From Actinobacteria bacterium HGW-Actinobacteria-5 (GTDB taxonomy: Bacteria > Actinomycetota > Actinomycetes > Propionibacteriales > Propionibacteriaceae), in contig PHEV01000006.1 of assembly GCA_002843035.1 (NCBI GenBank), positions 1 through 64,000 of the forward strand: DNA of 64,000 bases. The letters run 5' to 3'. A program made the translations under genes and the position numbers. This document shows, one piece after another, positions 40,751 through 50,987 of this stretch (position 1 is its first letter; each line of letters opens with the position of its first letter). The notes under the pieces are model-generated. The model worked only from the letters and a program-made list of their open reading frames with translations, ran no database searches and was not told the origin of the DNA.

Positions 40751-40782
40751 CGGGTCGCGAGGTCTGAGGACCTCGCGACCCG
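40751..40782 (+). terminator. Intrinsic terminator hairpin after the HTH_42 gene
   Basis: A perfect 14-bp stem (CGGGTCGCGAGGTC and complement) with a TGAG loop, 12 nt after the stop codon. No clear T-run follows. The rest of the gap to 40971 holds the TetR regulatory sites listed next. Confidence 0.75.
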
Positions 40783-40887
40783 GTCAGCTCAGGATCGCTG
40801 TTTCCCCTCCGCGGCGTGGCCGACGATGACGACCACCAGGTGATCGACGCCCCGGTGCCTGCAAACGCACTCGCCGACCGGTTTCGC

Positions 40888-40952
40888 GAACAGCGTTCTC
40901 TGATCCGGTGCAAGTCCAGCATGTCCCGTGGGATAATTCAAGAACACCGTTC
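40888..40952. promoter_or_regulatory. Duplicated operator flanking a -10 element of the TetR gene
   Basis: Two near-identical inverted repeats, GAACAGCGTTC (40888-40898) and GAACACCGTTC (40942-40952), lie 54 bp apart. A good -10 hexamer, GATAAT (40932-40937), sits between them. The TetR gene starts 20 nt after the second copy. The arrangement fits autorepression by the encoded regulator. Confidence 0.6.
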
Positions 40953-40971
40953 ACGCAAGGTCGGAGGCTTC

Positions 40972-41682
40972 GTGGGTACACGGGCACAACACAGGGACAC
41001 CACCGAGGCAGCCATCCTGGCCGCCGGGTTGCGGCTCCTGGCCGAGGGCGGATCGGAGGCACTGACGGTCCGTGGCCTGGCCAGGGAGCTCACGCTGGCC
41101 CCGTCCGCCCTGTACCGCTACGTCCGCAGCCGTGAGGACCTGCTCGCCCTCCTCCTCCGCCACGCCTACGCCGACCTCGCCGACACCATCCAGGCCGCCC
41201 ACGACGCCGTTCCGCGCGTGGACCTGCGGGGCCGCTGGCGCGCCTTCGCGCACACCCTGCGGAACTGGTCGCTCGCCCACCGGCACGAGTGGCTCCTGAT
41301 CCAGAGCGCCGTGGTCGCGGGGCCCCTCCCCTTCACCGAGAACACGTTCCGGCTACACCTGCTGCTGATCCGGCTGGGGGCGGACGCGGAGCGCGCAGGG
41401 ATCTTCCCGAGCATCTCCGCGCCACGCGACGAACCGGTGATCCGTGGGCTGCCCGTCCTGGAGATGATGGCCGGAGTCGAGGTTCGCGAGCAGACGATGC
41501 TCAGCGGTCTCGCCGCCTGGCACCTGCTCGACGGCGCGCTCTACGCCGAGCTACTGGGACTCGCGGGCACCGAGATGATGGACGCCGACGCCTACTACGA
41601 CGCGATGGTCTCCGCGACGGAACTGCTTCTGCTCGGGCCCGAGGCCATTCGGCCCCCGGAGTCGGTCGACGCCCCTCGCTGA
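40972..41682 (+). CDS. TetR-family regulator with TetR_C-like ligand domain
   Basis: 236 residues from GTG at 40972, with GGAGG at 40963-40967. The DNA-binding domain covers about residues 8-55: TEAAILAAGLRLLAEGGSEALTV, then LARELTLAPSALYRYVRSREDLL. The C-terminal part (AHTLRNWSLAHRHEWLLIQSAV) resembles the WHG or TetR_C_33-type domains. Two GAACANCGTTC operators lie in its own promoter. The downstream neighbour, on the opposite strand, is a broken metallo-hydrolase gene, so its original regulatory target may have been lost or lies elsewhere. Confidence 0.88.
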   Translation: MGTRAQHRDTTEAAILAAGLRLLAEGGSEALTVRGLARELTLAPSALYRYVRSREDLLALLLRHAYADLADTIQAAHDAVPRVDLRGRWRAFAHTLRNWSLAHRHEWLLIQSAVVAGPLPFTENTFRLHLLLIRLGADAERAGIFPSISAPRDEPVIRGLPVLEMMAGVEVREQTMLSGLAAWHLLDGALYAELLGLAGTEMMDADAYYDAMVSATELLLLGPEAIRPPESVDAPR

Positions 41683-41690
41683 CCCGGAAC

Positions 41691-42428
41691 TCACCAGGTC
41701 TCGTCGTCGTGGAGACCATCGGTCCAGGCGGCGTGGCGGTCCGCGGAGAAGCGCAGCACCGCCTTGGCGTCGGCGGAGACGACCGCACCGAAGTTGTTGT
41801 AGAGGCGGTCGAACTCACGCTGCGCCGGTCGGGATTGGGGAAGACGGCGTCCCCGGCGAACAGCACCCCCGCTCCGCCACTGCCCGGACGCCACTCGGCC
41901 ACGGTCTGGCCCCGGAAGTGCCCGCCCACCCGGTGCAGGGTGATGTCCGGACCCACATCGAAGGACTCCTCGAAGAAGGTGACCCGCTCGGGACGCCGGC
42001 ACCACTCGCGGTCGTGCACGTTCAGCACGACCGGTGCGTCGAGGGCCGCGGCCCACTCGGTCTGGCAGCCGTACATGTGCGGATGGCTGGCCGCGACGGC
42101 GAGCACCGGACCGAGGGCGCGGACGCGATCGAGCGCGGCGTCGTCCACGAAGCCCAGTGGGTCGAAGACCCAGAACCCCGGCCGCGGTGCGGACCACCAT
42201 CGTCTGCTGGCCGATGCCCACCTGTGGCGTCGCCGTGATGCCGTAGAGGTCCGGCTCCACCTCGAACCAGCGGGTGGCGGTCCCTGCGGCGGCCAGTTCC
42301 TCCCGCGTCGTCCACCGCTGCCCGGACGCCGGCACCCACTGCCGGTCGTCGGAGCAGATCTCGCAGGTCGGGGGCGGGGCGTCCAGGTCGGCGGTCTCCA
42401 CCGCGCACGTTGCACAGATCCAGATCAC
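41691..42428 (-). pseudogene. Metallo-beta-lactamase-fold hydrolase, frameshifted
   Basis: The protein can be followed only by switching frame twice. Residues from ATG 42428 read MIWICATCAVETADLDAPPPT to QQTMVVRTAAG near 42195. Homology continues in another frame: FVDDAALDRVRALGPVLAVA, then ASHPHMYG (metal-ligand region), VGGHFRGQTV and GVLFAGDAVFPNPDRR to about 41835. It then returns to the first frame with EFDRLYNNFGAVVSADAKA. About 30 residues expected between the last two blocks are missing, so an internal deletion accompanies the second shift. This argues for a true pseudogene rather than a single read error. The 128-nt gap 42429-42556 holds GGCCGAC/GTCGGCC arms and no gene. Confidence 0.8.
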
Positions 42429-42556
42429 CGGCCGACGATAACCAGGCCAACGGCCCGTCGGCCATGCTCACATCTTCGCTCTCGGGCGGTTCGAGGACCC
42501 GGTGGTGCCCGCCGCGCGACGGGCAGCGGGCGGAGCGGCGGCAGTGAAGCCGGCCC

Positions 42557-42976
42557 TCAGCGCGAGGTGATCGCCCGCGGCGGGTGCCTGCGGACGCGGC
42601 CGAGGTAGACCTGGCCGGTCTGCTCGGCCGTGAACAGGCGCGAGCCCTCCGGCAGCAGCTGGAGCTCGTTCACCACCTCGGCGAGCCGGGCCAGCTGGCC
42701 GCGGACGGCGTCGAGCTCGGCCTCCAGCGCGAGGATCCGGCGCACGCCCTCCAGGTTGATCCCCTCGTTCTGGGACAGGTGCTGGATGTGCCGCAGCTTG
42801 GCGATGTCACGCAGCGAGTAGCGGCGCCCCCGGCCACGGGATCGGCCGGGCACCACCAGGCCGAGCCGGTCGTAGCCGCGCAGGGTCTGGGGGTGCATCT
42901 CGGCCAGCTGCGCCGCCACCGAGATCACGAAGATCGGGGCGTCGGCGTCCAGCCGGTCAGGCAGTCGTTCGGTCAT
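42557..42976 (-). CDS. hspR: Heat-shock repressor HspR (MerR family)
   Basis: 139 residues. MerR-type winged helix: PIFVISVAAQLAEMHPQTLRGYDRLGL at residues 14-40, then the GRGRRYSLRDIAKLRHIQHLSQ wing and the NEGINLEGVRRILALE dimer helix. HspR binds HAIR repeats with DnaK as co-repressor. Two HAIR sites lie before dnaK and one before clpB, so the whole circuit is in this window. ATG at 42976 overlaps the dnaJ stop (TGATG). A short positively charged tail (RVRRHPPR) ends the protein. Confidence 0.96.
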   Translation of the reverse strand: MTERLPDRLDADAPIFVISVAAQLAEMHPQTLRGYDRLGLVVPGRSRGRGRRYSLRDIAKLRHIQHLSQNEGINLEGVRRILALEAELDAVRGQLARLAEVVNELQLLPEGSRLFTAEQTGQVYLGRVRRHPPRAITSR

Positions 42977-44112
42977 CACGAACCTCCCAGCAGGTGAGCC
43001 CGCGGGTCACCACCGCCGGCCTTCGCCTGGTAGTGGGCCAGTGCTGCCTTCGCCTCCTCAGACAGGTGCGTGGGCACCTCCACCTCCACGGTGACCAGCA
43101 GGTCGCCATCGGTCGCGCCGCCCTTGACGCCACGGCCACGGACGCGGAACGTCCGCCCGTTCGGCGTGCCGGCGGGCACCTTCAGCCGCACCGGACCATC
43201 GTCGAGGGTGGGGACGGAGATCTCCGCGCCCAGGACGGCCTCGGCGAAGGTGACCGGGACGGTGACCGTGAGGTGGTCGCCCTTGCGGCCGAACACCTTG
43301 TGCGGCCGCACGTGCACCAGCACGTAGAGGTCGCCGGACGCGCCGGAGTTCTCGCCGGCACCGCCCTTGCCCTTGATCCGGATCCGCTGTCCGTCGGTGA
43401 CTCCCGCGGGGATCCGTACCTGCATGGTGCGGGTCGACTGGCCGCGCCCCGAACCCTGGCAGGTGGCGCACGGGTCGTCCACGATCATGCCCCGGCCGCG
43501 GCACTCGCGACACGGCTCGGTGACCGCGAACACCCCACCCGACGTGGAGGTCTGCATCCCGCTGCCCTGGCAGACCGGGCACACTCGCGGCTGGGAGCCG
43601 GGACGGGCGCCGGTGCCGTGGCAGGTCGGGCAGGCCGCGTCCGACGTGGTCTGCATGGTGACCGTCGAGCCGGCCAGCGCACTCGCGAAGTCGATCGTGA
43701 CCTCGCCCTCGATGTCGGCGCCGCGCCGCGGTCCCCGGCTCGTGCGCCGGGTCGTGGTGGCACCGCCGAACAGGTTGCCGAACAGGTCGCCGATCCCGGA
43801 GTCGCCGGCTCCGCGGAACAGGTCCTCCATGGACGGCCCGCCCTGCCCGGCGCCGGGGAACCGGAAGCCCCCGCCGCCGAACAGGCTGCGCGCCTCGTCG
43901 TACTCCTTGCGCTTGGCCGGATCGCTCAGGATCGAGTTCGCCTCGGAGATCTCCTTGAACTTCGCCTCGGCGTCGGCGTTCGTCTTGTTCTGGTCGGGGT
44001 GGTACTGCCGGGCCAGCTTCCGGAACGCCTTCTTGATCTCCTCGGGCTTGGCGTCCTTGGAGACGCCGAGCACCTTGTAGTAGTCCTTCTCCAGGTAGTC
44101 CTTGGTACTCAT
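42976..44112 (-). CDS. dnaJ: Chaperone protein DnaJ (type I)
   Basis: 378 residues. J domain (residues 10-75) with the HPD triad in RQYHPDQNK, a Gly/Phe-rich region, and the zinc domain with four CxxCxGxG repeats: CPTCHGTG, CPVCQGSG, CRECRGRG and CATCQGSG. The C-terminal peptide-binding domains follow. It stimulates DnaK ATP hydrolysis and delivers substrates. ATG at 44112 has AGGAGG four bases upstream; a GTG three bases earlier is too close to that site. The arrangement dnaK-grpE-dnaJ-hspR is classic for actinobacteria. Confidence 0.98.
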   Translation of the reverse strand: MSTKDYLEKDYYKVLGVSKDAKPEEIKKAFRKLARQYHPDQNKTNADAEAKFKEISEANSILSDPAKRKEYDEARSLFGGGGFRFPGAGQGGPSMEDLFRGAGDSGIGDLFGNLFGGATTTRRTSRGPRRGADIEGEVTIDFASALAGSTVTMQTTSDAACPTCHGTGARPGSQPRVCPVCQGSGMQTSTSGGVFAVTEPCRECRGRGMIVDDPCATCQGSGRGQSTRTMQVRIPAGVTDGQRIRIKGKGGAGENSGASGDLYVLVHVRPHKVFGRKGDHLTVTVPVTFAEAVLGAEISVPTLDDGPVRLKVPAGTPNGRTFRVRGRGVKGGATDGDLLVTVEVEVPTHLSEEAKAALAHYQAKAGGGDPRAHLLGGS

Positions 44113-44146
44113 CACGCCTCCTCTCGTGTGCTCATGGGTACTCGGT

Positions 44147-44781
44147 TCACTCCGGGTTGGCGACCCCCACGCGGGCGGGTCGGAGCACCCGGTCGTTGAG
44201 CTTCACTCCGCGCTGCATCACCGCGGAGATGGTGGGGACGCTCACGGCGCCGCCCTCGAACGGCATCTGCATCAGTGCCTCGTGCAGCTGCGGGTCGAAC
44301 TCCTCGCCGACCTCGCCGTAGGCCTCCAGTCCGTACTTGGCGGTGATCTTCTCCAGCTCCTCCGCCACCAGCTTGAAGCCCCCGGTGAGCTCGTCGTGCT
44401 CGCGGGCGGCCTCGACGCTGTCCAGGACGGGGAGCAGGTCGAGCACGACCACCTCGATGCCGCCCTGCCGGGACAGCGCCCGGTCGCGGTCGACCCGCTT
44501 CTTGTAGTTCTGGTACTCGGCGGAGAGCCGCTGCAGGTCGGCGGTGCGTTCGTCCACCAGCTCCTGCAACTCGGCCACCTTCGCGTCCAGGACGGCGGCA
44601 CCGGAAGACTTCGCGGCCAGCGGCTCCTCGGCGCCGTCCCCGCCGGCCTCGCCCTCGGGCACGAAGCCCTCGGGCTCGGCGGCGGATTCGCTCGCGCGGT
44701 CCTGCCCTTCGGCGACCCCAGGGCTGATGTCCTGGGGCTCAGGCGCTTCCTGGGGCGCTCCGAACTCCTCTGCGGAATCGG

Positions 44782-44785
<4 letters not shown>
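44147..44785 (-). CDS. grpE: Nucleotide exchange factor GrpE
   Basis: 212 residues. An acidic, disordered N-terminus (residues 1-60, rich in E, P and G) precedes the long coiled-coil helix ([21 protein letters not shown]) and the beta domain with [16 protein letters not shown] near 168. GrpE releases ADP from DnaK. GTG at 44785 overlaps the dnaK stop by 4 nt. The gap to dnaJ is 34 nt. Confidence 0.97.
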
Positions 44786-46626
<1,841 letters not shown>

Positions 46627-46658
46627 TGTTTGCTACCTCCGGTTGAGTCTTGGACGGA

Positions 46659-46707
46659 GTTGAGCTTAGCACGCTCAACTTCGGTGATTGAGTTCACCAG
46701 ACTCAAC
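46659..46707. promoter_or_regulatory. Two HAIR operators upstream of dnaK
   Basis: HAIR-1 is GTTGAGC-N7-GCTCAAC (46659-46679) and HAIR-2 is ATTGAGT-N7-ACTCAAC (46687-46707). Their inner spacer in HAIR-2, TCACCAG, is the same as in the clpB site. An extra half site, GTTGAGT (46642-46648), lies closer to the gene. Paired sites suggest cooperative HspR binding over the dnaK promoter. The remaining gap to 46803 shows no gene. Confidence 0.92.
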
Positions 46708-46803
46708 TGTGGGGAAGCTGGGGGTATTCCCTGATCCGGCACAGGTTCCGCAGGCTCGACCAGCGCGGGAAGGTGCCTCTCCGGCAGCGGGTGGCCCGCA
46801 GGG

Positions 46804-47742
46804 TCAGGCGGCGGTGCTGGTGTCGCCGAGCATGGCCTGGGTCAACTGGGCGACGATCGGGAACGAGTGCCACAACTGGTGGCCGAGGCCGTCCACGGTG
46901 ATCGTGGGACCGGGCACACCGCGTCCGGCCAGCTGGGCGTCGAGCCGCTCGTAGTCGCCCACGCGGCACAGCGAACTGCGCGAGCCGCGCGCCAGCGCGC
47001 ACCGGGCGAGCTCGACGGCGTCCAGGCCCTCGAGCAGGCCCGGGGTCGCCAGCACCTGCCCGATCGCGACCAGGTCCACCGGCGAATAGCGGACGGACGG
47101 CTCGCGGCGCTGCGACCGGCGGGCTGCCATCACCCACTCGTGGCCCTTGTTCGTGGCCAGGACGGTGGGCATCCGGCCGAGGTCGGCGATGTTGTGGGCC
47201 TGCAGCGAGGCGATGTTGCGGGTCGTGATGGCCACCGGCTCGACGAGGTTCAGGCCCTCGATCGGCCCCCACTCCCCCAGCAGCGGGAGCGCGGAGACGG
47301 CGAGCGAGCAGCCCGTCGAGTAGCCGAGCACCTGCATGTACTCGGGATTGCGGACGTCGCCGACCTCGAGCGCCTCGGCGACGTAGGCGAGGTTCAGCTC
47401 CGCCCAGGCATCGATCCTGCCGTGCAGCATCTCGGTGCGAACCGCTTTCGGAATGCTGTGCCCGAACCGGCTCATCCCCGGGATCTCTGTGACCACGACG
47501 GTCAGCGAGGTCGCGTCCGCCAGGTGTGCGCACCTGGCGATCTCCCACGGCCCGAGCGGGGTGTTGAAGCCGGGGAAGTAGACCAGCACGCCGTGGGACA
47601 CCGGTGGCGTGGCCACCAGGGCGTCCAGGGGAGTGCGTCCGGTCGGTCGCAGGGTGTGCTGGCGCACCAGCGTCTCCGGCCGGGCCTCAACGGCACGGTG
47701 GTCGACCGAGATCGTCATCCTCGACCGCTGCACGTCTGCCAC
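46804..47742 (-). CDS. Alpha/beta-hydrolase fold protein
   Basis: 312 residues from GTG at 47742; GTG 47733 and ATG 47718 are alternatives and no ribosome site decides between them. The fold is visible as GVLVYFPGFNTPLGPWE (oxyanion loop) near 50, the nucleophile elbow VLGYSTGCSLAVS near 140 and a terminal GLGHQLWHSFP carrying the catalytic His. A serine esterase or lipase-like activity is likely; the substrate is unknown. Upstream and divergent lies proline dehydrogenase. On the minus strand the reading frame is open far upstream into the DUF1992 gene (see findings). Confidence 0.78.
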   Translation of the reverse strand: MADVQRSRMTISVDHRAVEARPETLVRQHTLRPTGRTPLDALVATPPVSHGVLVYFPGFNTPLGPWEIARCAHLADATSLTVVVTEIPGMSRFGHSIPKAVRTEMLHGRIDAWAELNLAYVAEALEVGDVRNPEYMQVLGYSTGCSLAVSALPLLGEWGPIEGLNLVEPVAITTRNIASLQAHNIADLGRMPTVLATNKGHEWVMAARRSQRREPSVRYSPVDLVAIGQVLATPGLLEGLDAVELARCALARGSRSSLCRVGDYERLDAQLAGRGVPGPTITVDGLGHQLWHSFPIVAQLTQAMLGDTSTAA

Positions 47743-47880
47743 GCCTGCGATCGTACGCGAGGAGTGGGCGCGATTCGCCCGGGAGCGGCTGCGGCGACAG
47801 AATGGCCGACAGAGTGCTGCGGCGACCGATTCGCCGGGCGGGACGTCCGTCCTCACGGTCGCCGGCCTCGTGGAGGACCG

Positions 47881-48822
47881 ATGAATTCGCTCGAGGGCCT
47901 GCTGCGCAACGCGCTGCTGGCCGCCGCCCGCAGTGCCCGGCTGAAGGCCATGGCCCTGCGGCTGCCCGTGACAGCCGCCGTGGTACGCCGGTTCGTCCCC
48001 GGTGAGACGATCGCCGAGTGCCTCGCCGCGGTTCGAGCGCTGGCCGCGGACGGGCTGCACGCGAGCATCGACTTCCTCGGCGAGGACACCACCAGCCCCG
48101 CCCAGGCCGCGGTCGTCCGCGACGGCTACCTGGAGGTGCTCGCGCGCCTGGCCGCCGAGGGCCTCACCGGAACCGCGGAAGTGTCGGTCAAACTGACCGC
48201 ACTCGGGCTGGGGCTGCCGGACGGGCGTGGCCTGGCCCTGGCGCACGCGCGGGAGATCTGCGCGGCGGCATCCGCTGCCGGGACGACCGTGACCGTCGAC
48301 ATGGAGGACCACACCGCGACCGACGCCACCCTCGGCGTCCTCGCCGAACTGCGACGCGACTACCCCGACGCGGGCGGCGTCCTGCAGGCCTACCTGCACC
48401 GGACGCTGGACGACTGCACGCTGCTCGCCGGCGAGAAGTCGCGGATCCGGCTGTGCAAGGGCGCGTACGCCGAGCCGGCCGAGGTCGCCCACCAGACCCG
48501 CGAGGAAGTGTCGACCGCGTACGTGGCATGCGCCCGCGTCCTGATCGCCGGGGACGGCTATCCGATGCTGGCCACGCACGACCCGGAGATGATCGCCGCC
48601 GTCGCCGAACTGGCCGCCCAGTACGGCCGCGAGCCGGGCAGCTACGAGTACCAGATGCTGTACGGCATCCGCTCCGACGAGCAGCGCCGGCTCGCCGCGA
48701 TGGGCGAGGCCGTGCGGGTGTACGTCCCCTTCGGCACCGATTGGTGGGGCTACTTCGTCCGCCGCCTCGCCGAGCGTCCGGCGAACCTGCTGTTCTTCCT
48801 GCGCGCCCTGCTGGGTCGCTAG
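47881..48822 (+). CDS. Proline dehydrogenase (monofunctional)
   Basis: 313 residues. FAD-dependent oxidation of proline to pyrroline-5-carboxylate. The TIM-barrel signatures are VSVKLTALGLGL near 102, DMEDHTATDATL near 140, GVLQAYLHRTLDD near 168, RLCKGAYAEP near 196, MLATHDPEMI near 228 and YEYQMLYGIR near 257, with VYVPFGTDWWGYFVRRLAERP close to the end. ATG at 47881 follows GGAGG five bases upstream. No pyrroline-5-carboxylate dehydrogenase gene is next to it, unlike in many actinobacteria. A family-B palindrome follows the stop immediately. Confidence 0.95.
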   Translation: MNSLEGLLRNALLAAARSARLKAMALRLPVTAAVVRRFVPGETIAECLAAVRALAADGLHASIDFLGEDTTSPAQAAVVRDGYLEVLARLAAEGLTGTAEVSVKLTALGLGLPDGRGLALAHAREICAAASAAGTTVTVDMEDHTATDATLGVLAELRRDYPDAGGVLQAYLHRTLDDCTLLAGEKSRIRLCKGAYAEPAEVAHQTREEVSTAYVACARVLIAGDGYPMLATHDPEMIAAVAELAAQYGREPGSYEYQMLYGIRSDEQRRLAAMGEAVRVYVPFGTDWWGYFVRRLAERPANLLFFLRALLGR

Positions 48823-48827
48823 CCGGG

Positions 48828-48895
48828 TGGACCGAGTTCGGAACCGTCCCCAATTCGGTCCGGACCGGGTTGGGGACGGTTCCGAACTCGGTCCA
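48828..48895. repeat. REP-like palindrome, family B, copy 2
   Basis: Perfect 24-bp inverted repeat (48828-48851 against 48872-48895). Unit orientation is the reverse of copies 1 and 3. It starts 6 nt after the proline dehydrogenase stop codon and reaches the 3' end of the DUF1992 gene, whose expected stop codon it seems to have replaced. Confidence 0.85.
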
Positions 48896-48900
48896 CCCTC

Positions 48901-49254
48901 GAGCCAGCGGGCCACCGCGGCATCCGCGTCGACGAGGCCGACCACGATCCTCGGACCGTCGTGCGGACGCAGGTAGCCCTCCCGGATCCGGGCGTTCAGA
49001 TCGGCGACGATCTCGCGCACTTCCGCCTCGGTGGGGACTCCGGCCAGCGTCTCCGGCAGCCGCTCGACCTCGCGGCGCAGGGCCAGCGGGGTGGGAAGCA
49101 GCGGTTCGAGGTGCTCCCTGGCGATCTTGGCCTTCACCCACCAGTCCGGGTCGTCGTCCAGGTGCAGGGGTTTGCCCGCCCCGGGCAGGTCGTCGAACTC
49201 GCCGCGCTCGATCGCTTCCCGGACCTGCCGGTCGATCCACGACTCGTACTGCAT
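48901..49254 (-). CDS. DUF1992 protein (DnaJ-C28-like), 3' end altered by repeat
   Basis: 118 codons of recognisable sequence from ATG at 49254. The domain is typical: YESWIDRQVREAIERGEFDDL, then PGAGKPLHLDDDPDWWVKAK (residues 3-44), and a C-terminal helix VVGLVDADAAVARWLEG. The role of DUF1992 is unknown. No stop codon follows the domain. The frame enters the family-B palindrome (reading GPSSEPSPTRSG) and stays open antisense to proline dehydrogenase, in phase with the hydrolase that ends at 46804. The end given here is the limit of homology, not a stop codon. Confidence 0.7.
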
Positions 49255-49288
49255 GGCTCCATCCTGCCCCTGCGAACGGGGGCCGACC

Positions 49289-50449
49289 TCAGCCGGCCGA
49301 CGCCGCCCGGTCGAGCCCGGCGCGCAGGTCTGCGACCAGGTCGGACGCGTCCTCGACGCCCAGGCTGAGCCGCAGCAGGCCGACGGTGATCCCCGCGGCC
49401 GCCTGCACCTCGAGCGGCATCGCCGCGTGGGTCATCGTGGCCGGGTGCGAGATGAGCGACTCGACGCCGCCGAGGCTCTCCGCCAGGCAGAAGCACTCCA
49501 GCCCGTCGACGAGCGCCCGGACCGCGGCCTCACCACCCACGTCGAAGGTGACGATCGCGCCGAAGCCGTCCATCTGGCCGGCGGCGAGCGCGTGCTGGGG
49601 ATGCGTGGACAGCCCCGGGTAGTGGACGGCCCGCACGGCAGGGTGCGCGCCGAGCAGTTCGACGATCGCGGCGGCGTTGGCCTGGGCTGCAGCCATCCGC
49701 AGGTGCAGGGTGCGCAGACCGCGCAACACGAGGTACGCGTCCAGGGCTCCGCCGGTGGCTCCCAGGGTGTTCGCCCACCACCCCAGCTGGTCGAGCACGT
49801 CCCCGGACGCGGCGACGATCGCTCCCGCCACCACGTCGCTGTGCCCGTTGAGGTACTTGGTCGCCGAGTGCACCACCACGTCGGCGCCCCACTCCAGGGG
49901 ACGTTGCACGACCGGGCTGGCGAACGTGTTGTCCGCCACCACCCGCGCGCCCGCGGCGTGGGCCGCCCGGCACAGCGCCGCGATGTCGGTGATCCGCAGC
50001 AGCGGATTCGACGGGGTCTCCAGCCAGACGAGGTCGGCTCCGGCCAGCGCGTCCGGCCAGGTGGAGGGGTCACTGAGGGCGACCAGGCGCAACTGCAGGC
50101 GTCCGGTGCGGGCCAGGGCTTCGAACAACCGCCAGGAACCGCCGTAGCAGTCCAGCGGCGCGACCAGCGTGCCGCCGGGTGGCAGCAGGGCCAGCACCGT
50201 GGTGGCGACCGCGCCCATGCCGGACGCCGTGATGACACCGCCCACCCCGCCTTCGAGCCCGGCAATCGCGTCCGCGAGTACCGACCTGGTGGGGTTGCCG
50301 GCCCGGCTGTAGTCGTAGCCGCCGGGCTCGCCGAAGCCGGGGAAGGAGTAGGTCGTCGACAGGTACACCGGGGGCACGACAGCACTGTGCGTCGGGTCGG
50401 TGTTGATCCCGGCCCGGACCGCCCGCGTCCGGGGGTGCTGGTGTGTCAC
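49289..50449 (-). CDS. metB: Cystathionine gamma-synthase (trans-sulfuration PLP enzyme)
   Basis: 386 residues. PLP-dependent Cys/Met metabolism family. The N-terminal TRAVRAGINTDPTHSAVVPP, YDYSRAGNPTRSVLADAIAGLEG near 45, the PLP-lysine motif HSATKYLNGHSDVVAG near 195 and ESLGGVESLISHPATMTHAAMP near 325 are all characteristic. It makes cystathionine from cysteine and an activated homoserine. Cystathionine gamma-lyase is close in sequence and cannot be fully excluded. GTG at 50449 gives the conserved start. Divergent from the CBS-domain gene with a 109-nt gap. Confidence 0.88.
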   Translation of the reverse strand: MTHQHPRTRAVRAGINTDPTHSAVVPPVYLSTTYSFPGFGEPGGYDYSRAGNPTRSVLADAIAGLEGGVGGVITASGMGAVATTVLALLPPGGTLVAPLDCYGGSWRLFEALARTGRLQLRLVALSDPSTWPDALAGADLVWLETPSNPLLRITDIAALCRAAHAAGARVVADNTFASPVVQRPLEWGADVVVHSATKYLNGHSDVVAGAIVAASGDVLDQLGWWANTLGATGGALDAYLVLRGLRTLHLRMAAAQANAAAIVELLGAHPAVRAVHYPGLSTHPQHALAAGQMDGFGAIVTFDVGGEAAVRALVDGLECFCLAESLGGVESLISHPATMTHAAMPLEVQAAAGITVGLLRLSLGVEDASDLVADLRAGLDRAASAG

Positions 50450-50558
50450 AGCGCGAGACCCTACCGGCCGGGGCGCCGCGGCACATCCGTCCCACGGGGC
50501 ATTTGCCGCACCCCGTGTCCTCTGGTGCGTGGTCGCCGCCCGGGGTAGCGTCCCAGAC

Positions 50559-50987
50559 ATGAAGATCGAGGACATCATCCGCAACAAGGGCGCGGACGTG
50601 GTCACCATCGCCCCCGCCGCAACTGTCGCCGAGCTGGTCGAGCTGCTCGGCAGGAACAACATCGGCGCCGTGGTGGTCAGCGAAGACGGTGCCACGATCT
50701 CCGGCATCGTCAGCGAGCGGGACGTCGTCCGGCACCTCGCCGACGGGACGGGCGTGCTCAGCCAGCCGGTCTCGGCGATCATGACCGCGAACGTCAAGAC
50801 CTGCACTCCCGAGGACTCCCTCGAGGCCACCGGCCACACCATGACCTACTCCCGGATCCGGCACCTGCCCGTGGTCGGCGAGGACGGCAAGCTTGCCGCG
50901 ATCGTCTCCATCGGTGACGTCGTGAAGTACCGCATCGACCAGCTCACCGACGAGCGCAACCACCTGCTTGAGTACCTCCACACCTGA
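50559..50987 (+). CDS. Two-CBS-domain protein
   Basis: 142 residues made of a single CBS pair. CBS1 covers about residues 8-63 (ATVAELVELLGRNNIGAVVV, then GIVSERDVVRHLA) and CBS2 about 75-130 (MTANVKTCTPEDSLEATGHT, then RIRHLPVVGEDGKLAAIVS). Such stand-alone modules bind adenine nucleotides and sense energy state. The partner is not known. The last 20 nt overlap the YbaK-family gene, which starts at a TTG inside it. Confidence 0.93.
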   Translation: MKIEDIIRNKGADVVTIAPAATVAELVELLGRNNIGAVVVSEDGATISGIVSERDVVRHLADGTGVLSQPVSAIMTANVKTCTPEDSLEATGHTMTYSRIRHLPVVGEDGKLAAIVSIGDVVKYRIDQLTDERNHLLEYLHT

